DNA of 64,000 nt from Miscanthus floridulus (Eukaryota > Streptophyta > Magnoliopsida > Poales > Poaceae): contig NC_089588.1 in assembly GCF_019320115.1 (NCBI RefSeq), forward strand, positions 116,780,123 through 116,844,122. Direction: 5' to 3'. A program made the position numbers and the translations under genes. How positions within the stretch are numbered: the stretch's first letter is position 1; the number at the start of each line of letters is the position of its first letter. Positions 34,883-46,500 of this stretch are shown here, piece after piece. The notes under the pieces are model-generated. The model was not told where the DNA came from. It did not search any database and was given only the letters and a program-made list of their open reading frames with translations.

Positions 34883-37800
34883 CTGCTGTTAATTTTAGCC
34901 GGTAGGCAGAGATTGACAATTAAGAGCTGCGCGACAACTATGTATTTATAATAAAATCGACACTAGACAGCAGATTTAACATTATAATAAATAATGTTAT
35001 AAGTTGCAATAATGTCATTTTGATATCTTCAGCTGGAATGAGATCGAACGTAGCAATAATGAATTATTAACTATCTGGACAAGAAAGGTAACTACGGCTG
35101 ATGAAGAAAAGATATTCAAATCTGAAAGGTCGTACAACTGATACTTGATGATGATCTCATGAGTGTACCTTATTTTTTGCATCACTGGGATTCAAGTCAA
35201 TTTTGATGTCGCCCATCTCGAGCACCTCCTGGATCATTGCGTTATGAACAGTCTTCAGATGAGCAATTTGTGACCCTAGTCTGCGCTCCTGTTGATCATT
35301 TCGGATTGCATAAGTAGGTGTATACAGTAATGATAAAACCAAATAATGTTATAAGTAGACAGTGCAGCTGGTACGGACCCTCTTTTTTTGTCGTTCCACC
35401 ACTGAATCTGAGGAGGTCACCATTTCGTCTTCACGTGTTCTAGTGATTTGAAGGGTTGGACGGTTGGGGTGGATGCTGACTGTGTGCCTCAACTCAGCCT
35501 CCACTTCCTCCACCTCCCTAGGGAGGCAACAGGCACAGTCCAATACAGCTTCCACTGCCTGGAGCGCAGAGATGTTTCCCAATCCAAATTTGAGACCGAG
35601 GTCATAGCTAGTGTTAAATATTCTACGCACAGGGATGAGCAACCATATGTCTTCAAGCCTTGGCACAGCTCCCCGTACAAATTCTAGTGGGCACAGTCCG
35701 GCCACTCCGAAGTACCTCAAATTCTGGAATCTTCCACCACCAACAATACTAATTTTTGACGAGAAACCAGAGACCTGTAGACCGAGAGAACAGAGGTTCT
35801 GAAACTTGCCAAGGATTTCCACATCCTGCTGATACAGTATAGACAATTTCAGAGTCAACCTGCAGAGCTTGGGAAGAGCTTGAGGGTTAATCCACTTGGG
35901 CAGCTTTGAGAATACCAACGGGAATAACAGCAGTACACGGAGATTATTGCAATGTAGGACAAAACTCGGTTGCATGACAGCGTCCTTGCAGTCAAAAGGT
36001 TTCGACGTCTGGACTGATATAGCTTCTATCTTTTCCAGATTACTCAGGGCCTCTAGAAATCCCCGCACCTCTCCTTCGTCCTGCAGAGTTATTCCTATGC
36101 AGAGCGTCCTGAGGTTTCTTAGCTTGCCCAACTCCTTGATTAAGCACCTGTCTCCATCAGCACCCTGGATCGACAGCTCTGCTAAGGATGTCAGCTCGCA
36201 GATCCAATCCGGCACTCTCGTCTTGTCATCAGCACGTAGGCACATTAATTTTGTAAGCTGCTTCGTACTCGTCGGTAGTTCTTCTACCCCAGTTCTAGTC
36301 AAGTCCAGTGTCTGCAGAAACTTAAGATGCCCTATTTTTTTAGAGAGCTGACGGATAGGTGTATCCACTAGTGCAAGGTACCTCAGATGAAGTAACTTCC
36401 CCAGATACTCTGTATCAAGATGACCTTCCAGAGGACGACAACCCTCTAGAAACAACACACGCAGCAATTTAAATCTCGAAACAGGGGGGATGTTGTCTGT
36501 AACGCACCATATGGCATTAAATGATCTCAGTTTTGGCACGTCTCTATCATTAACTTCAATATGTTCTGCCCGGTGCAAGGCTAGTCGACGGACATCACTT
36601 CCTTGTGACCATTGCTTACTATCCTGCACAGCAAAAAAGTTTTCATCCCTGGACAGATTACGAATCATATGAAGTACCATGTCATGGACACGACAACCAT
36701 TTAAAATACCATAGAGCTCCACTGGTTGGATCATGCCTCTATTTATGAGCTCAAGGAAGTAGGTTTCTCCTACCTTAAAAGGCTCTTTTCCTTCTTCTGT
36801 CTGGACTAGACCTTCAGCTATCCACCTGTAAATTAAGTCATCATTGTTGATACTAGAATCTTCTGGATACACAGTTAGATACAACATGCATGTCCTTAGA
36901 TGACAGGGTAGATCGTAGTAGCTGAAAGATAATATCTTCTTCATATTGTTAACTTGTGGGTCATCTCCATGGCCAAAACCAACTGAGTCATACACATTGG
37001 ACCACTCCTCTATTTGTTTCCCAGCCAACAAACTGCCTATTGTAATAATAGCTAGTGGTACACCATCACATCTATGCAGTATTTTTTGAGATACCACAGC
37101 CAATTCATCATTGTTCCCTGGCCATTTTTCTTCTGCGCCAAATGTTCTTGTATATAATAGTTTTCTTGACTGGCTTTCTGGAAGCTTTTCCATTCTATAA
37201 ACTTTGCCAATTTCTTCAGAGACTTTAGAATTGCGAGTGGTTGCAATTATTCTACTTCTAGGATTACTGTCCCCGAAAGCATTTCTAATTACTTCCCATG
37301 TTTTTTCATCCCATATATCATCGATAACGATGCAGTACCTGTACATGAAAGGGCAAGAGCCATGAATCAATAAAAGCAAAATAACTGAATGGTGTCCATC
37401 ATATTTATCCCAATTGTTGAGCACACTATTACATCGTACCATGTATAATAGCTACCAATATATGACAATTTGCATAAGGCACCCGCCGTATTGCTGCATG
37501 TAATACTAAAAAAATATACAAGTATGTAAAAAACCATTGCTTGATTGGCAAAGCATTATGTTTTAAATGAATGCTTTGATCCTGAGATGCTACCAAAATC
37601 AAGAATAACATGTCTTAAAAAAGAAGTCACGACTTTTTCTAGGATGGCCTAGATATTAACACATTAAACGGAAAAAAAGAAAAAATTACTCCTTTTGATT
37701 TTCAGAACATGTTACGGCAATTTGCATTGGTTCATAGGTGTCATACCAAATCTTCTATACCTAAAAAGACCATAACATCATCCTCTACCATGCTCATGCG

Positions 37801-40800
37801 TCCAATATGGAGTCCCGATCCACGTCATTGTCTCCCCAGTGCTCATGCACCCCTGTCCGTGTGCTTATATCATCCGGTGGTGCAGTTCAACCCCTACTCG
37901 GACAAACCAGCATCAATCCGTCTACATTATACCTCCTCTGCAAAGAAGGCCAACGCCACAAGATGGAACTCCAACTCTATGCATGAATTCCTGGAGAACT
38001 AAAAGCAGACCTCTGGCAAAAAGACCATGAACCTTGCCATCCGTGCACTTGTAGAGGTATAATAAATTCACTTTTTATTTTCTACCAGTTTAATTTAGCT
38101 ACAAACCTAATGAAGTCTTGGTAATCATGGTATTATTTTTTTTTGTTGCAACGCATGACCATGATTCTAGTATAACTTATAAAACAAGGTATGATCTATA
38201 CCATTGATTGTTATAGTCATTCAAGAGTCTTGGTTAATCCCAAATACAACTTTTATAATCTCAACAAAAAAATATCTCTATCGTTGATAGCCGAGATCAA
38301 ATGATGAATCCAAATATTTAATATTAAACACAACTAATCACTACTGGAAACCGGCACTTTGCCGAGTGCCGGAAGCTTTGCCGAGTGTATTTTATCGGGC
38401 ACTCGGCAAAGACGGCTTTGCCGAGTGTTTTTTTCGGCACTCGGCAAAGATGGCTTTGCCGAGTGTTTTTTTTTCGGCACTCGGCAAAGATGTATTTTGC
38501 CGAGTGCCATTTTTCGGCACTCGGCAAAATGTGTCTTTGCCGAGTGCCTTTTTTCTGGCACTCGGCAAAGATATATTTTGCCGAGTGCCATTTTTTGGCA
38601 CTCGGCAAAATGCGTCTTTGCCGTTTGCCGAGTGCCTTTTTTCTAGCACTCGGCAAAGATGTATTTTGCCGAGTGCCATTTTTTGGCACTCGGCAAAATG
38701 CGTCTTTGCCGAGTGCCTTTTTTGGCACTCGGCAAAGAGGCATTTTGTCGTGTGCATTTTTTTGGCCCTCGGCAAATCATTTTTTCAAAGCAATTTTTGA
38801 GGCCCTAAATGAATTTAAATGAAAAACTTTTCAACTACAAAGTTGTATAACTTCTCAAGATCTACAAAGTTTATTTTGGTCATTTCTTCATTTGACAAAG
38901 CGACAATAACGTTGTTCATAAAATCTACATCTCTCTCATAAGTCTCATATTAGTTTCATGAAAGTAGAAGAGAGATATATAAGATTTGTGAATAATGTTA
39001 CTACCACTATGTCGGATGAACAAATGACCAAAATAAACTTTGTAGATCTTGAGAAGTTATGAAATTTTGTAGTTGGCAACATTTTGATTTGAAATCATCT
39101 TGTCATGCAAAAACGACGTTTGAATTTGAAAATTTGAAAATTTGAATTTTTCAAAAGACCTCGGATGGAAAAACTTCCTAAATGAAAATTGTAGATCTCC
39201 AAAAGTTATGAAACTATGTAGTTGGCAACTTTTTGATTTGAAATCATCTTATCATGCAAAACTACGTTTGAATCTCTCAAATTTGAAATTCGAATTTTTC
39301 AAACAACCTCGGATGGAAAAACTTCCTAAATAAAAATTGTAGATCTCGAAAAGTTATGAAACTTTGTAGTTGACCACTTTTTAATTTGAATTCGTTTAGG
39401 GCCTCAAACAAGCAATTTACTCTCGGTTTAGTATAATATATGAGGATAGGTAACGGAATCTAGACACAAGTGACAGTGTAGTGCAGTGGTAGAGCAGTAG
39501 ACACGCGATGGAGAGGTCGTGAGTTCGAGTCCCACCGGCCGCGTTAGCCGTGAATTTTGCGCAAAAAATGCAGCGACTTCGATGGCCGGTGGCGTTGGAC
39601 GGACGGGCGCTGGCGTGTGGCGGCCTCCCCCGAAAAAAAATGTTTCTATTATTTTTGGGTTTTTTCGCATTTTCATTTTGCCGAGTGTAAATCTTTGCCG
39701 AGTGCTTTTCCGGCACTCGGCAAAGGCTTTGCCGAGTGTATTTCAGGCTTTGCCGAGTGCCGCAGGCACTCGGCAAAGTGCCGGTTTCCAGTAGTCAATA
39801 TGGTAGACCAAATTAAGGGATACTTAAATCGAACATTTCATATCAAATATTACCATGGAGTACTGATCTATCCAGGAGTCCATATACAATAATACTCAAC
39901 CTATTCTTAAGATGCAATCTAATACTACTTGGATGTGTCAACCATAGTGTCCAGCTCTGCTATTTCATTTCTTTTTTGATCTAATTGATGTATACATGAT
40001 TTATTAGATGCGGTAAATCTTTTTATTTTTTTGCAACATTAGATATGCCATAATTGGGTGTTCAACTTTATATTATCTATTGATGCCTCTGTTTATAGCA
40101 TAACGTGATATATTGATGCAAACGTGAAACTTTGTGTATGTGCCAACTTTGCCTACATGTCCAATGTACATTTTTTTGAGAAATATGTCCAACGTACATG
40201 AAACATGTTATAAAAACATACATGAAAAGTCATGGCCACATGGGCTTGGTGGTCTGTTCGGTCGCTCCGTGCCGACCTCGCGCTCTCTTCCATCTGCATC
40301 CTATCGCTCGCCATACAATTGGTCGCACCCTATTGCTTCTGTATCCAGTATTTGACAATAGTTTTTTTCATTTACCAGGTTAATTAATAAATTAGTTAAT
40401 TAAAAAACCTAAAAAATCAAGGGCTCATATTTGTTTGGGGTATTACCTCTTAGTAAGCAAAGGGAGTACCATGCAATATTGTTAAAACTTATCGTGGTTG
40501 CAAGCGGAGGATGGTTGAGAACCTCTTAGTCAAACTGTGCTAGATGAAGAGGAGGATGACAAACTTATGTTGGAATCCCCTCCACTCCATTATGTCGTGT
40601 GTGGATAAACAAGGAAATTTTGAAGGAATAGCCTCATGTGCCCTTCTTCAGTCTTGTAATTATAGACAAATAGTTGTAGAGGGGGCAGGTATGTACCTCA
40701 CAGATCACTCTACTGTGCATAATGCAGTTGGTTATTGGATAAATTTTTACTCTTGATCAGAACAGAAATTATTCATCAAACAGTGTTTGACTGACAAACG

Positions 40801-42289
40801 AAGGGAGTGGTCTAATAGCAAATTTGTTAGCTCGACGGTAAATTCATTGCTCTGGACTTACTTTGAAACATCACAAGTTTCTTGTAAAAACTGACATTGG
40901 TTACTACAACAAATTTGATTTTCAGAGGTGGGCCACCTGATGCGACTACCACTTAAGATAGAGTTTGAAAGGCAATTGGCTTAGGTGGCCTTCTTTAGAA
41001 AATCGTTTTTTAAGAAACTATTAAGTAGAACAAAAATAGAGCAGGTTATTAAACTCACGATATATACAGTAGAGACAGACCTATGAAAATTCAGTTTCTA
41101 CCCCTTCTGAAAATTGATACATACACAGTATAGCTGGAGGCCCTTAGTGGACCACCACAAAAATAAAATGGGCCTACACAAACCGTTTTTATAACAGTTA
41201 ATAATTATCCAAAAGATCGTCTATCCCCTATATCATCGAAAGGCATGGAAGTAGCTAGGCACATGATAGATGCGAAAGCTGATAATCAGTAAAATAACCT
41301 GCAACATGTATAGAGACCCGAATGATGCATGCCTCTTTAAGTAGTCTTAAAGTATCAGACTAAAAGCACTGATCAATTATAGTGCATAAAATTTTTCAAT
41401 AGCATTGGGTAGGTAATGTGTACCTTTTTCCTTTGATGAATTTACGAAGTTTAATGATGAGCTGCCATTCATCCAGTGGCATCAGATCAGGAACGGTGTT
41501 CCTTCCATTATACTGATCAAAGAAGGGTTTCTCGTCCTCACCATTAATGAGATCAATTAGAATGTCCCTCAGGACTTTCTTTGGGTCAGGATTACGGCCC
41601 ACTGGAACAAAAGCACCACAATCAAATTGATGATAAACCTTGTCATATACTGCCTTGGCAAGAGTGGTCTTGCCCAATCCTCCAAACCCAACAATAGAGA
41701 TAATTTTCATCTCATTGCTGGACCTGTCACCCTCACGTATGGACAGCATCTCAATGAGTTTATCCCTTGGCTCATCGATGCCAACGAGCTGAGATGCTTT
41801 TGTGTAATAAGCTGAAAGGCGAGGATCAACAGTTGTTGCAGGTGCAGGATTGGCCACAATATCAACAATTTTGTACCTGTCACGGCTGTCGGCGACCTCC
41901 TGAAGCTGCTTCTCGATGCCATCAATGGCACTAGTGATGTCGCGACGAGCCTTGAACTTGCCAACCAGGCCACTCATCTTCTTCATTGCACGTTTGAGCC
42001 AGCCATGGTTTACAGGCTCGCCACCCTCGACATGCAGGAGGAAGGTGTCGAGGACATCCTCCATGTCATAAGATGCATCCCTAACTTGGCGAGCCCATAC
42101 CTTGACCTGCTCATCGAGCTGATCCCACGGCACTGCCGCCACCTTGTGGAGGGCGGCCTCGATGCTCTCCAGCTCCCGAGTGACGAACTCCACCTTCCTC
42201 TTCACGTTCTTCTGCAGCTCGTATTCAGATTGGAGCAGCTGTAGTAACTTGGGGGCGAGCTTGCCCATCGCCCCCAAGACCACAGCCAT
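34754..42289 (-). CDS. CC-NB-LRR (CNL) disease-resistance-type protein
   Basis: Four minus-strand exons: 41424-42289, 35379-37338, 35169-35288 and 34754-34882 (stop TAA), all with GT donors and AG acceptors, 1024 codons. The start MAVVLGAMGKL is the usual Rx-N beginning. An EDVID-type MEDVLDTF lies at residues 76-83, the P-loop GFGGLGKTT at 201-209, kinase-2 IVIDDIW at 292-298, RNBS-B SRIIATTR at 317-324, GVPLA at 381-385 and the MHD position as VHD at 506-508; LRRs run to about residue 880. The exon 1/2 split just before kinase-2 is common in grass CNLs. No stop or frameshift interrupts it. Such proteins sense pathogen effectors and trigger cell death. Odd points: two homologous coil-like 40-codon exons follow the LRR, and intron 1 (37339-41423) holds a CACTA element. 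The recognised effector cannot be inferred. Confidence 0.88.
35169..35288 (-). CDS. NLR exon 3: 40-codon coil-like module
   Basis: This phase-0 exon contains the motifs RRLGSQIAHLKTVHNAM and EVLEMGD. It is homologous to the terminal exon at 34754-34882 and to exon d at 26234-26356, which shows that one small exon was duplicated repeatedly along this strand. Its hydrophobic spacing suggests an amphipathic helix. Confidence 0.75.
38339..39796 (+). mobile_element. Non-autonomous CACTA element 2 in NLR intron 1
   Basis: It starts CACTACTGGAAACCGGCAC and ends in its complement, with the last base changed (CCAGTAGTC). The 3-bp target duplication AAT flanks both sides (38336-38338 and 39797-39799). 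Subterminal arrays of GCCGAGTG and CACTCGGC fill 38357-38775 and 39676-39780. The body holds inverted repeat units, a palindrome (about 38880-39030) and a tRNA-like segment. It has no coding capacity and would depend on an active CACTA transposase. The GCCGAGTG repeats are shared with the element ending at 4783. Confidence 0.95.
39474..39540 (+). other. tRNA-like segment (A and B boxes) inside CACTA element 2
   Basis: TAGTGCAGTGG (39479-39489) fits the RNA polymerase III A-box consensus exactly, and AGTTCGAGTCC (39522-39532) fits the B box exactly, 32 bases apart. A T-stem (39519-39523 with 39531-39535) pairs four of five around a 7-base loop. The flanking bases do not form an acceptor stem, so this is a tRNA relic or SINE-head-like module, not a gene. 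Confidence 0.7.
40900..41190. other. Possible degraded CACTA-like sequence in NLR intron 1
   Basis: TTACTACAACAAATTTG followed by TTTTCAGAGGTGGGCCACCTG resembles a CACTA left end with AGAGGTGG subterminal repeats, but the matching right end is unclear. Confidence 0.3.
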
Positions 42290-43282
42290 GGTGGGGATCT
42301 CTCAAGTTGAATCACTCAAGGGTTCTGCTGGCTTGCTTTGCTCTCAAGGTTTGTTGCTGTGGATTAATGCTCTTCTGTATGTTAAAAAGCACCAGGGCTT
42401 GCTGGTCTCTCACTCTCACCTATTCACTGACGGTCCGTATTGTTTTCTCCTTGGCACTGCAAGGATCTGATCTGATCTGTAGTCATGTGCGCGCATGTAG
42501 CTTTACAGCTTTTTTTCGATAAAGGAAGCTTAGCACTGCATTTTTTTTTTACAGTTAAGTGTGGATCTTTGTCGGCCACAGCAGCCATGAGTCCATTACC
42601 ATGTGCTTTGGCCTCGCTTCACAAGGTACTCGCATCCTTTCCGGTGTACTTTATTAGAAGGGTTTTGAGGTATAAAATGTGATAGTGGACACGCTTACAA
42701 CCGCTGGTATGTAGGAGAGAATGACATTATTGCTGGGTGTATTCACGTGGCTGGCAACACGGCTACATCTTTTTATGATCGCGTACAGCTAGCAGGCGGG
42801 TCTATTGAGGTGTACGCCTCCTTCCTCGCAACTGCGACGAACATTATTGATTCGCTGGTAAACCACTGTCAACACGCGTCCCTAATGGTTGTTGCGGCAT
42901 GCGCCCGTTCTTTCTAGGTGTTTTCGTCTGAGCGAGTATAGCAAAGAGTTGCAGGTAAAAAGCATTGATTATTGGCACCAGGATGGTCTGCCTCAAATGA
43001 AAAGCTGGCGACTTTCAAATTATATATGGCCTTGAGATCTACAAAATTCATATAAATATACTCTCTCCTTATGAGCTCATATGAAAAGGTTATAGTTTTT
43101 AAATGTGTTAAATAGAAAAGTGCCATCTCACTATTTTCCTGTGCGAAACAAAACTACTTCACTTGATAATGACTTCTAACTTCATAGGTGACAATTTTAT
43201 CACACTGTCTCTAGAGATCATTTCGGCGCTCAAAAACCACGCCCACATTAGAAAATGGATTTTAGAGGCAATCCTGTTAATG
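42290..43282. other. Spacer between NLR start and copia element
   Basis: It contains the upstream (promoter) side of the NLR gene, which lies on the minus strand. I see no convincing TATA box. A fragment of the ATCTACAA repeat family occurs at about 42990-43110. No other gene is recognisable. Confidence 0.4.
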
Positions 43283-43287
43283 CACCC

Positions 43288-43501
43288 TGTTAATAGTAGT
43301 CATGTTCCAGGTTCATTGAACCTATGTAACCCGTGTAATGTGGATTGACTCGGTTGTATATGGTAGTTAGAATAGATAGGCATGAGATCTGTTGTAATCC
43401 TGAGATTTGTGTACTTGCCACCATGGGGGTTTTTCCCGTGCCTATAACACACAACCAGGAGCAGCCCAAGGGGTTATCTGGTTCTCCCACTTCTCTTTAC
43501 A
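43288..43501 (+). repeat. 5' LTR of copia element C
   Basis: It is 214 bases, TGTTAATAG to TTTACA, directly followed by TGGTATCAGA (43503-43512), an initiator-Met primer binding site. The preceding CACCC (43283-43287) is the target duplication. Confidence 0.95.
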
Positions 43502-43557
43502 TGGTATCAGACGCCTCACATATCCCAGCGGATTAGGTTTTTTTTTCATCGATCCTC

Positions 43558-46500
43558 ATGGCGGCTTCCTCCGACGCCGCAGCCGCTTCTTTCTCCTTCG
43601 GGTTTCTCCCCCCGGTGACGCAAAAGCTCACCCGTGGGAACTACAACATGTGGCTTGCGCAAGTCACGGCCACCCTCCAGGTGCCCAACTCTGGAGCTTC
43701 ACTAAGTCCACCGCCAAGCCTCCGCCTGAGTTCTTGGAGGAGGACACCGCCGCTGGTGCAGATGGCAAGACGCCTGAGCCGGCGGTCAATCCGGAATATG
43801 AGAAGTGGTTCGCCAAGGACAGCCAAGTCCGAGCCTACCTCTTCTCCTCCTTATCCAAGGACGTCTTCTCTCAGGTCGCCTCTTCGACCACCGCGGCCTC
43901 CTTGTGGGCTGCCATTCAGGGGCTGCAAGCCTCTCAGTCCCGAGCGCGCCTCATGATGACGAGGATGGCGCTCTCCACGGCGATCAAGGGCTCCTCCACT
44001 GTGGCCGAGTTCTTCACCAAGATGAAGGGCCTGGCCGATGACATGGCCTCGGCCGGCAAGAAGCTCGACGATGATGAGATCGCCTCCTACATCCTCATGG
44101 GTCTGGGGGAGGAATTTGATTTGGTGGTGACCGGTGTTGCCAACCATGTCGAACCGATCTCCCTTCAGGAGCTCCAGGCTCAGTTGGTGAGCCATGAACA
44201 AAGGCGTGAAATCCACGACGATGGCTCCCACTCTTCTGCCAACATCGCCACCAGGGGCGGCCGCGGGGGTGGTGCACCTTCCAACAACCATCGCGCTGGC
44301 CGTGGTGGTGGTGGCCGAGGCGGCTCCGGGCGTGGTCGCCACGGTGGCCGCGGGACGGGCGGCAATGGCGAGCGCGGCCGCAACTTTCTCCACGGTGTCT
44401 TCTGCCAGATCTGTGGCAAGGAGGGGCACATGGCGCATCGCTGCTTCAAGAGGTTTGACGCCAACGTCACCGGTCCACCGCAGAAGAGCGCCTCCGCCAC
44501 CATGACTTCGTACGGGGTGGACACCAACTGGTACATGGATACCGGTGCCACTGACCACATCACCGGGGAGCTAGACAAGCTCTCGTTCCGCGACAAGTAC
44601 AACGGTGGCGAGCAGGTGCATGCTGCAAATGGGTCAGGTATGGACATCAACTACGTTGGTCACAGTATTTTGCATACTCCAAATAGTCAAATTCATCTCA
44701 ATAAAATTCTTCATGTGCCACAAGCCCACAAAAGCCTTATTTCTGTCAATCGTTTAGCTTGTGACAATAATGCCTTCTTAGAGTTTCATCCAAATGATTT
44801 TTTCATCAAGGAGCAGGGGACCAAGAGAACACTGCTGCACGGCAGGTGTGAAGGCGGTCTCTACCCCCTTAAGCCTTCGTCAAATAACCAAGCCCTTGGT
44901 GTGTTCAAGCCATCCGAGTCCGTATGGCATGCTAGATTAGGGCATGCATCCTCTGCCGTCGTCCAGCAAGTCATCAGTCGCCATAGTCTTCCGATTTGCA
45001 AGTCCAATAAAGATGCCATCTGTGATGCGTGTCAGCAAGGGAAGAGCCATCAGCTTCCCTACCCTCGCTCCACCAGTGTGTCAGCTAGTCCTTTAGACTT
45101 GATTTTCTCAGATGTATGGGGTCCCGCACCATCTTCGGTCGGGAAGAACAATTATTACGTTTCATTTATTGATGATCACACCAAGTTTACTTGGATTTAT
45201 CTCTTGCGCCATAAATCTGAAGTTTTTGCTCATTTCCATGATTTCCAAAGCCTAGCTGAACGACAATTCGGTCACAAAATTTTGGCAGTTCAATCTGATT
45301 GGGGTGGTGAATACCAAACCCTAAACTCCTTTTTCAAGCGCATAGGGATAGATCATCACATTTCTTGTCCTCATGCACATCAACAAAATGGTTCCGCTGA
45401 GCGCAAGCACCGGCACATCGTTGAAGTAGGCCTCTCCTTACTAGCCCACGCCTCTATGCCGCTTAAGTTTTGGGATGCAGCATTCCAAACTGTAGTTTTT
45501 CTCATTAATCGTCTACCTTCTAAGGTCATTGACAATGAAACACCATATGAACGACTTCTTGGCCATAAACCCGACTACTCCTTCCTTCGTACCTTTGGCT
45601 GTGCCTACTGGCCGAACCTACGGCCATACAACACAAAAAAACTTCAGTTTCGCTCAAAGAGATGTGTGTTTCTCGGCTATAGTGACTCACATAAGGGATT
45701 TAAATGTCTTGATCCCTCTGAGGGGCGGGTCTATATTTCCAGAGACATTGTCTTTGACGAGAATGTTTTCCCATTCGCTCAACTTCATCCCAATGCTGGT
45801 GCCCAGCTGCGTTCTGAAATTGCCCTCCTTTCACCATCAATTTTGCCTTCTCTTTCTACATTTGGAGATGCAAATTTACTGGACCAGGGTAGTCTTGATA
45901 CTGTATCTACTAACCCATGCTCCAGCTCTCGTGTTTGTCCTGCAACAATAGACAAAAATTCGGTGCAATTTGATGGTGTAACGGCGGGGCAATTGGCTGA
46001 AGAACCGGAGCTTCAGCCCTGGTATTTCATGTGCTCCCCAGGTGGCGGCAACACGGAGATCGGGGCTAATCCACCTGGCGCAACTGACGGCATTGCCAGC
46101 GGATCCAACTCGGGATCGGCGCCTAATTCCTCGGCGCAGGAGCTGTCGCCCACCGGGATGGTTTCCTCCGGATCGTCTGCGGCAACCCCGTCGGCCTCCT
46201 CACCTGCCCGCCCTGTGGCCACGGATGTGGCTCCACACCGGGATCCGGCGCCAGGGGGGGCTGTCCTGCCTGCTGTTGATTCGACAGGGGAGATTCGTGT
46301 CTCTGGATCCTCTGTGTCTGGTGCGCCTGCGCCCGAACCTGTGCGCCCTACAACTCGGCTTCAACACGGCATTCGACAGCCCAAGCGATACACCGATGGC
46401 ACGGTGCGTTGGGGCATGTCTGCTGTTGCCTCTGAGGAGCCTTCTACTGTTAGTGAAGCTCTCCGTGATCCAAAATGGAAAGGTGACATGGATGTTGAAT

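Noticed and set aside
38357..38775. Regularly spaced identical short repeats resembling a CRISPR array
   Set aside because: The octamer occurs in both orientations with variable spacing beside a CACTA terminus in plant DNA; these are CACTA subterminal repeats. The long frames across them are artefacts of the repeat.
39474..39540. Functional tRNA gene
   Set aside because: The A and B boxes fit, but the seven flanking bases on either side do not pair into an acceptor stem, the anticodon arm is poor and the locus lies inside a transposon.
43851..44650. Minus-strand frames of 156-235 residues
   Set aside because: Shadows of the GC-rich gag region of copia element C, which is clearly coded on the plus strand.
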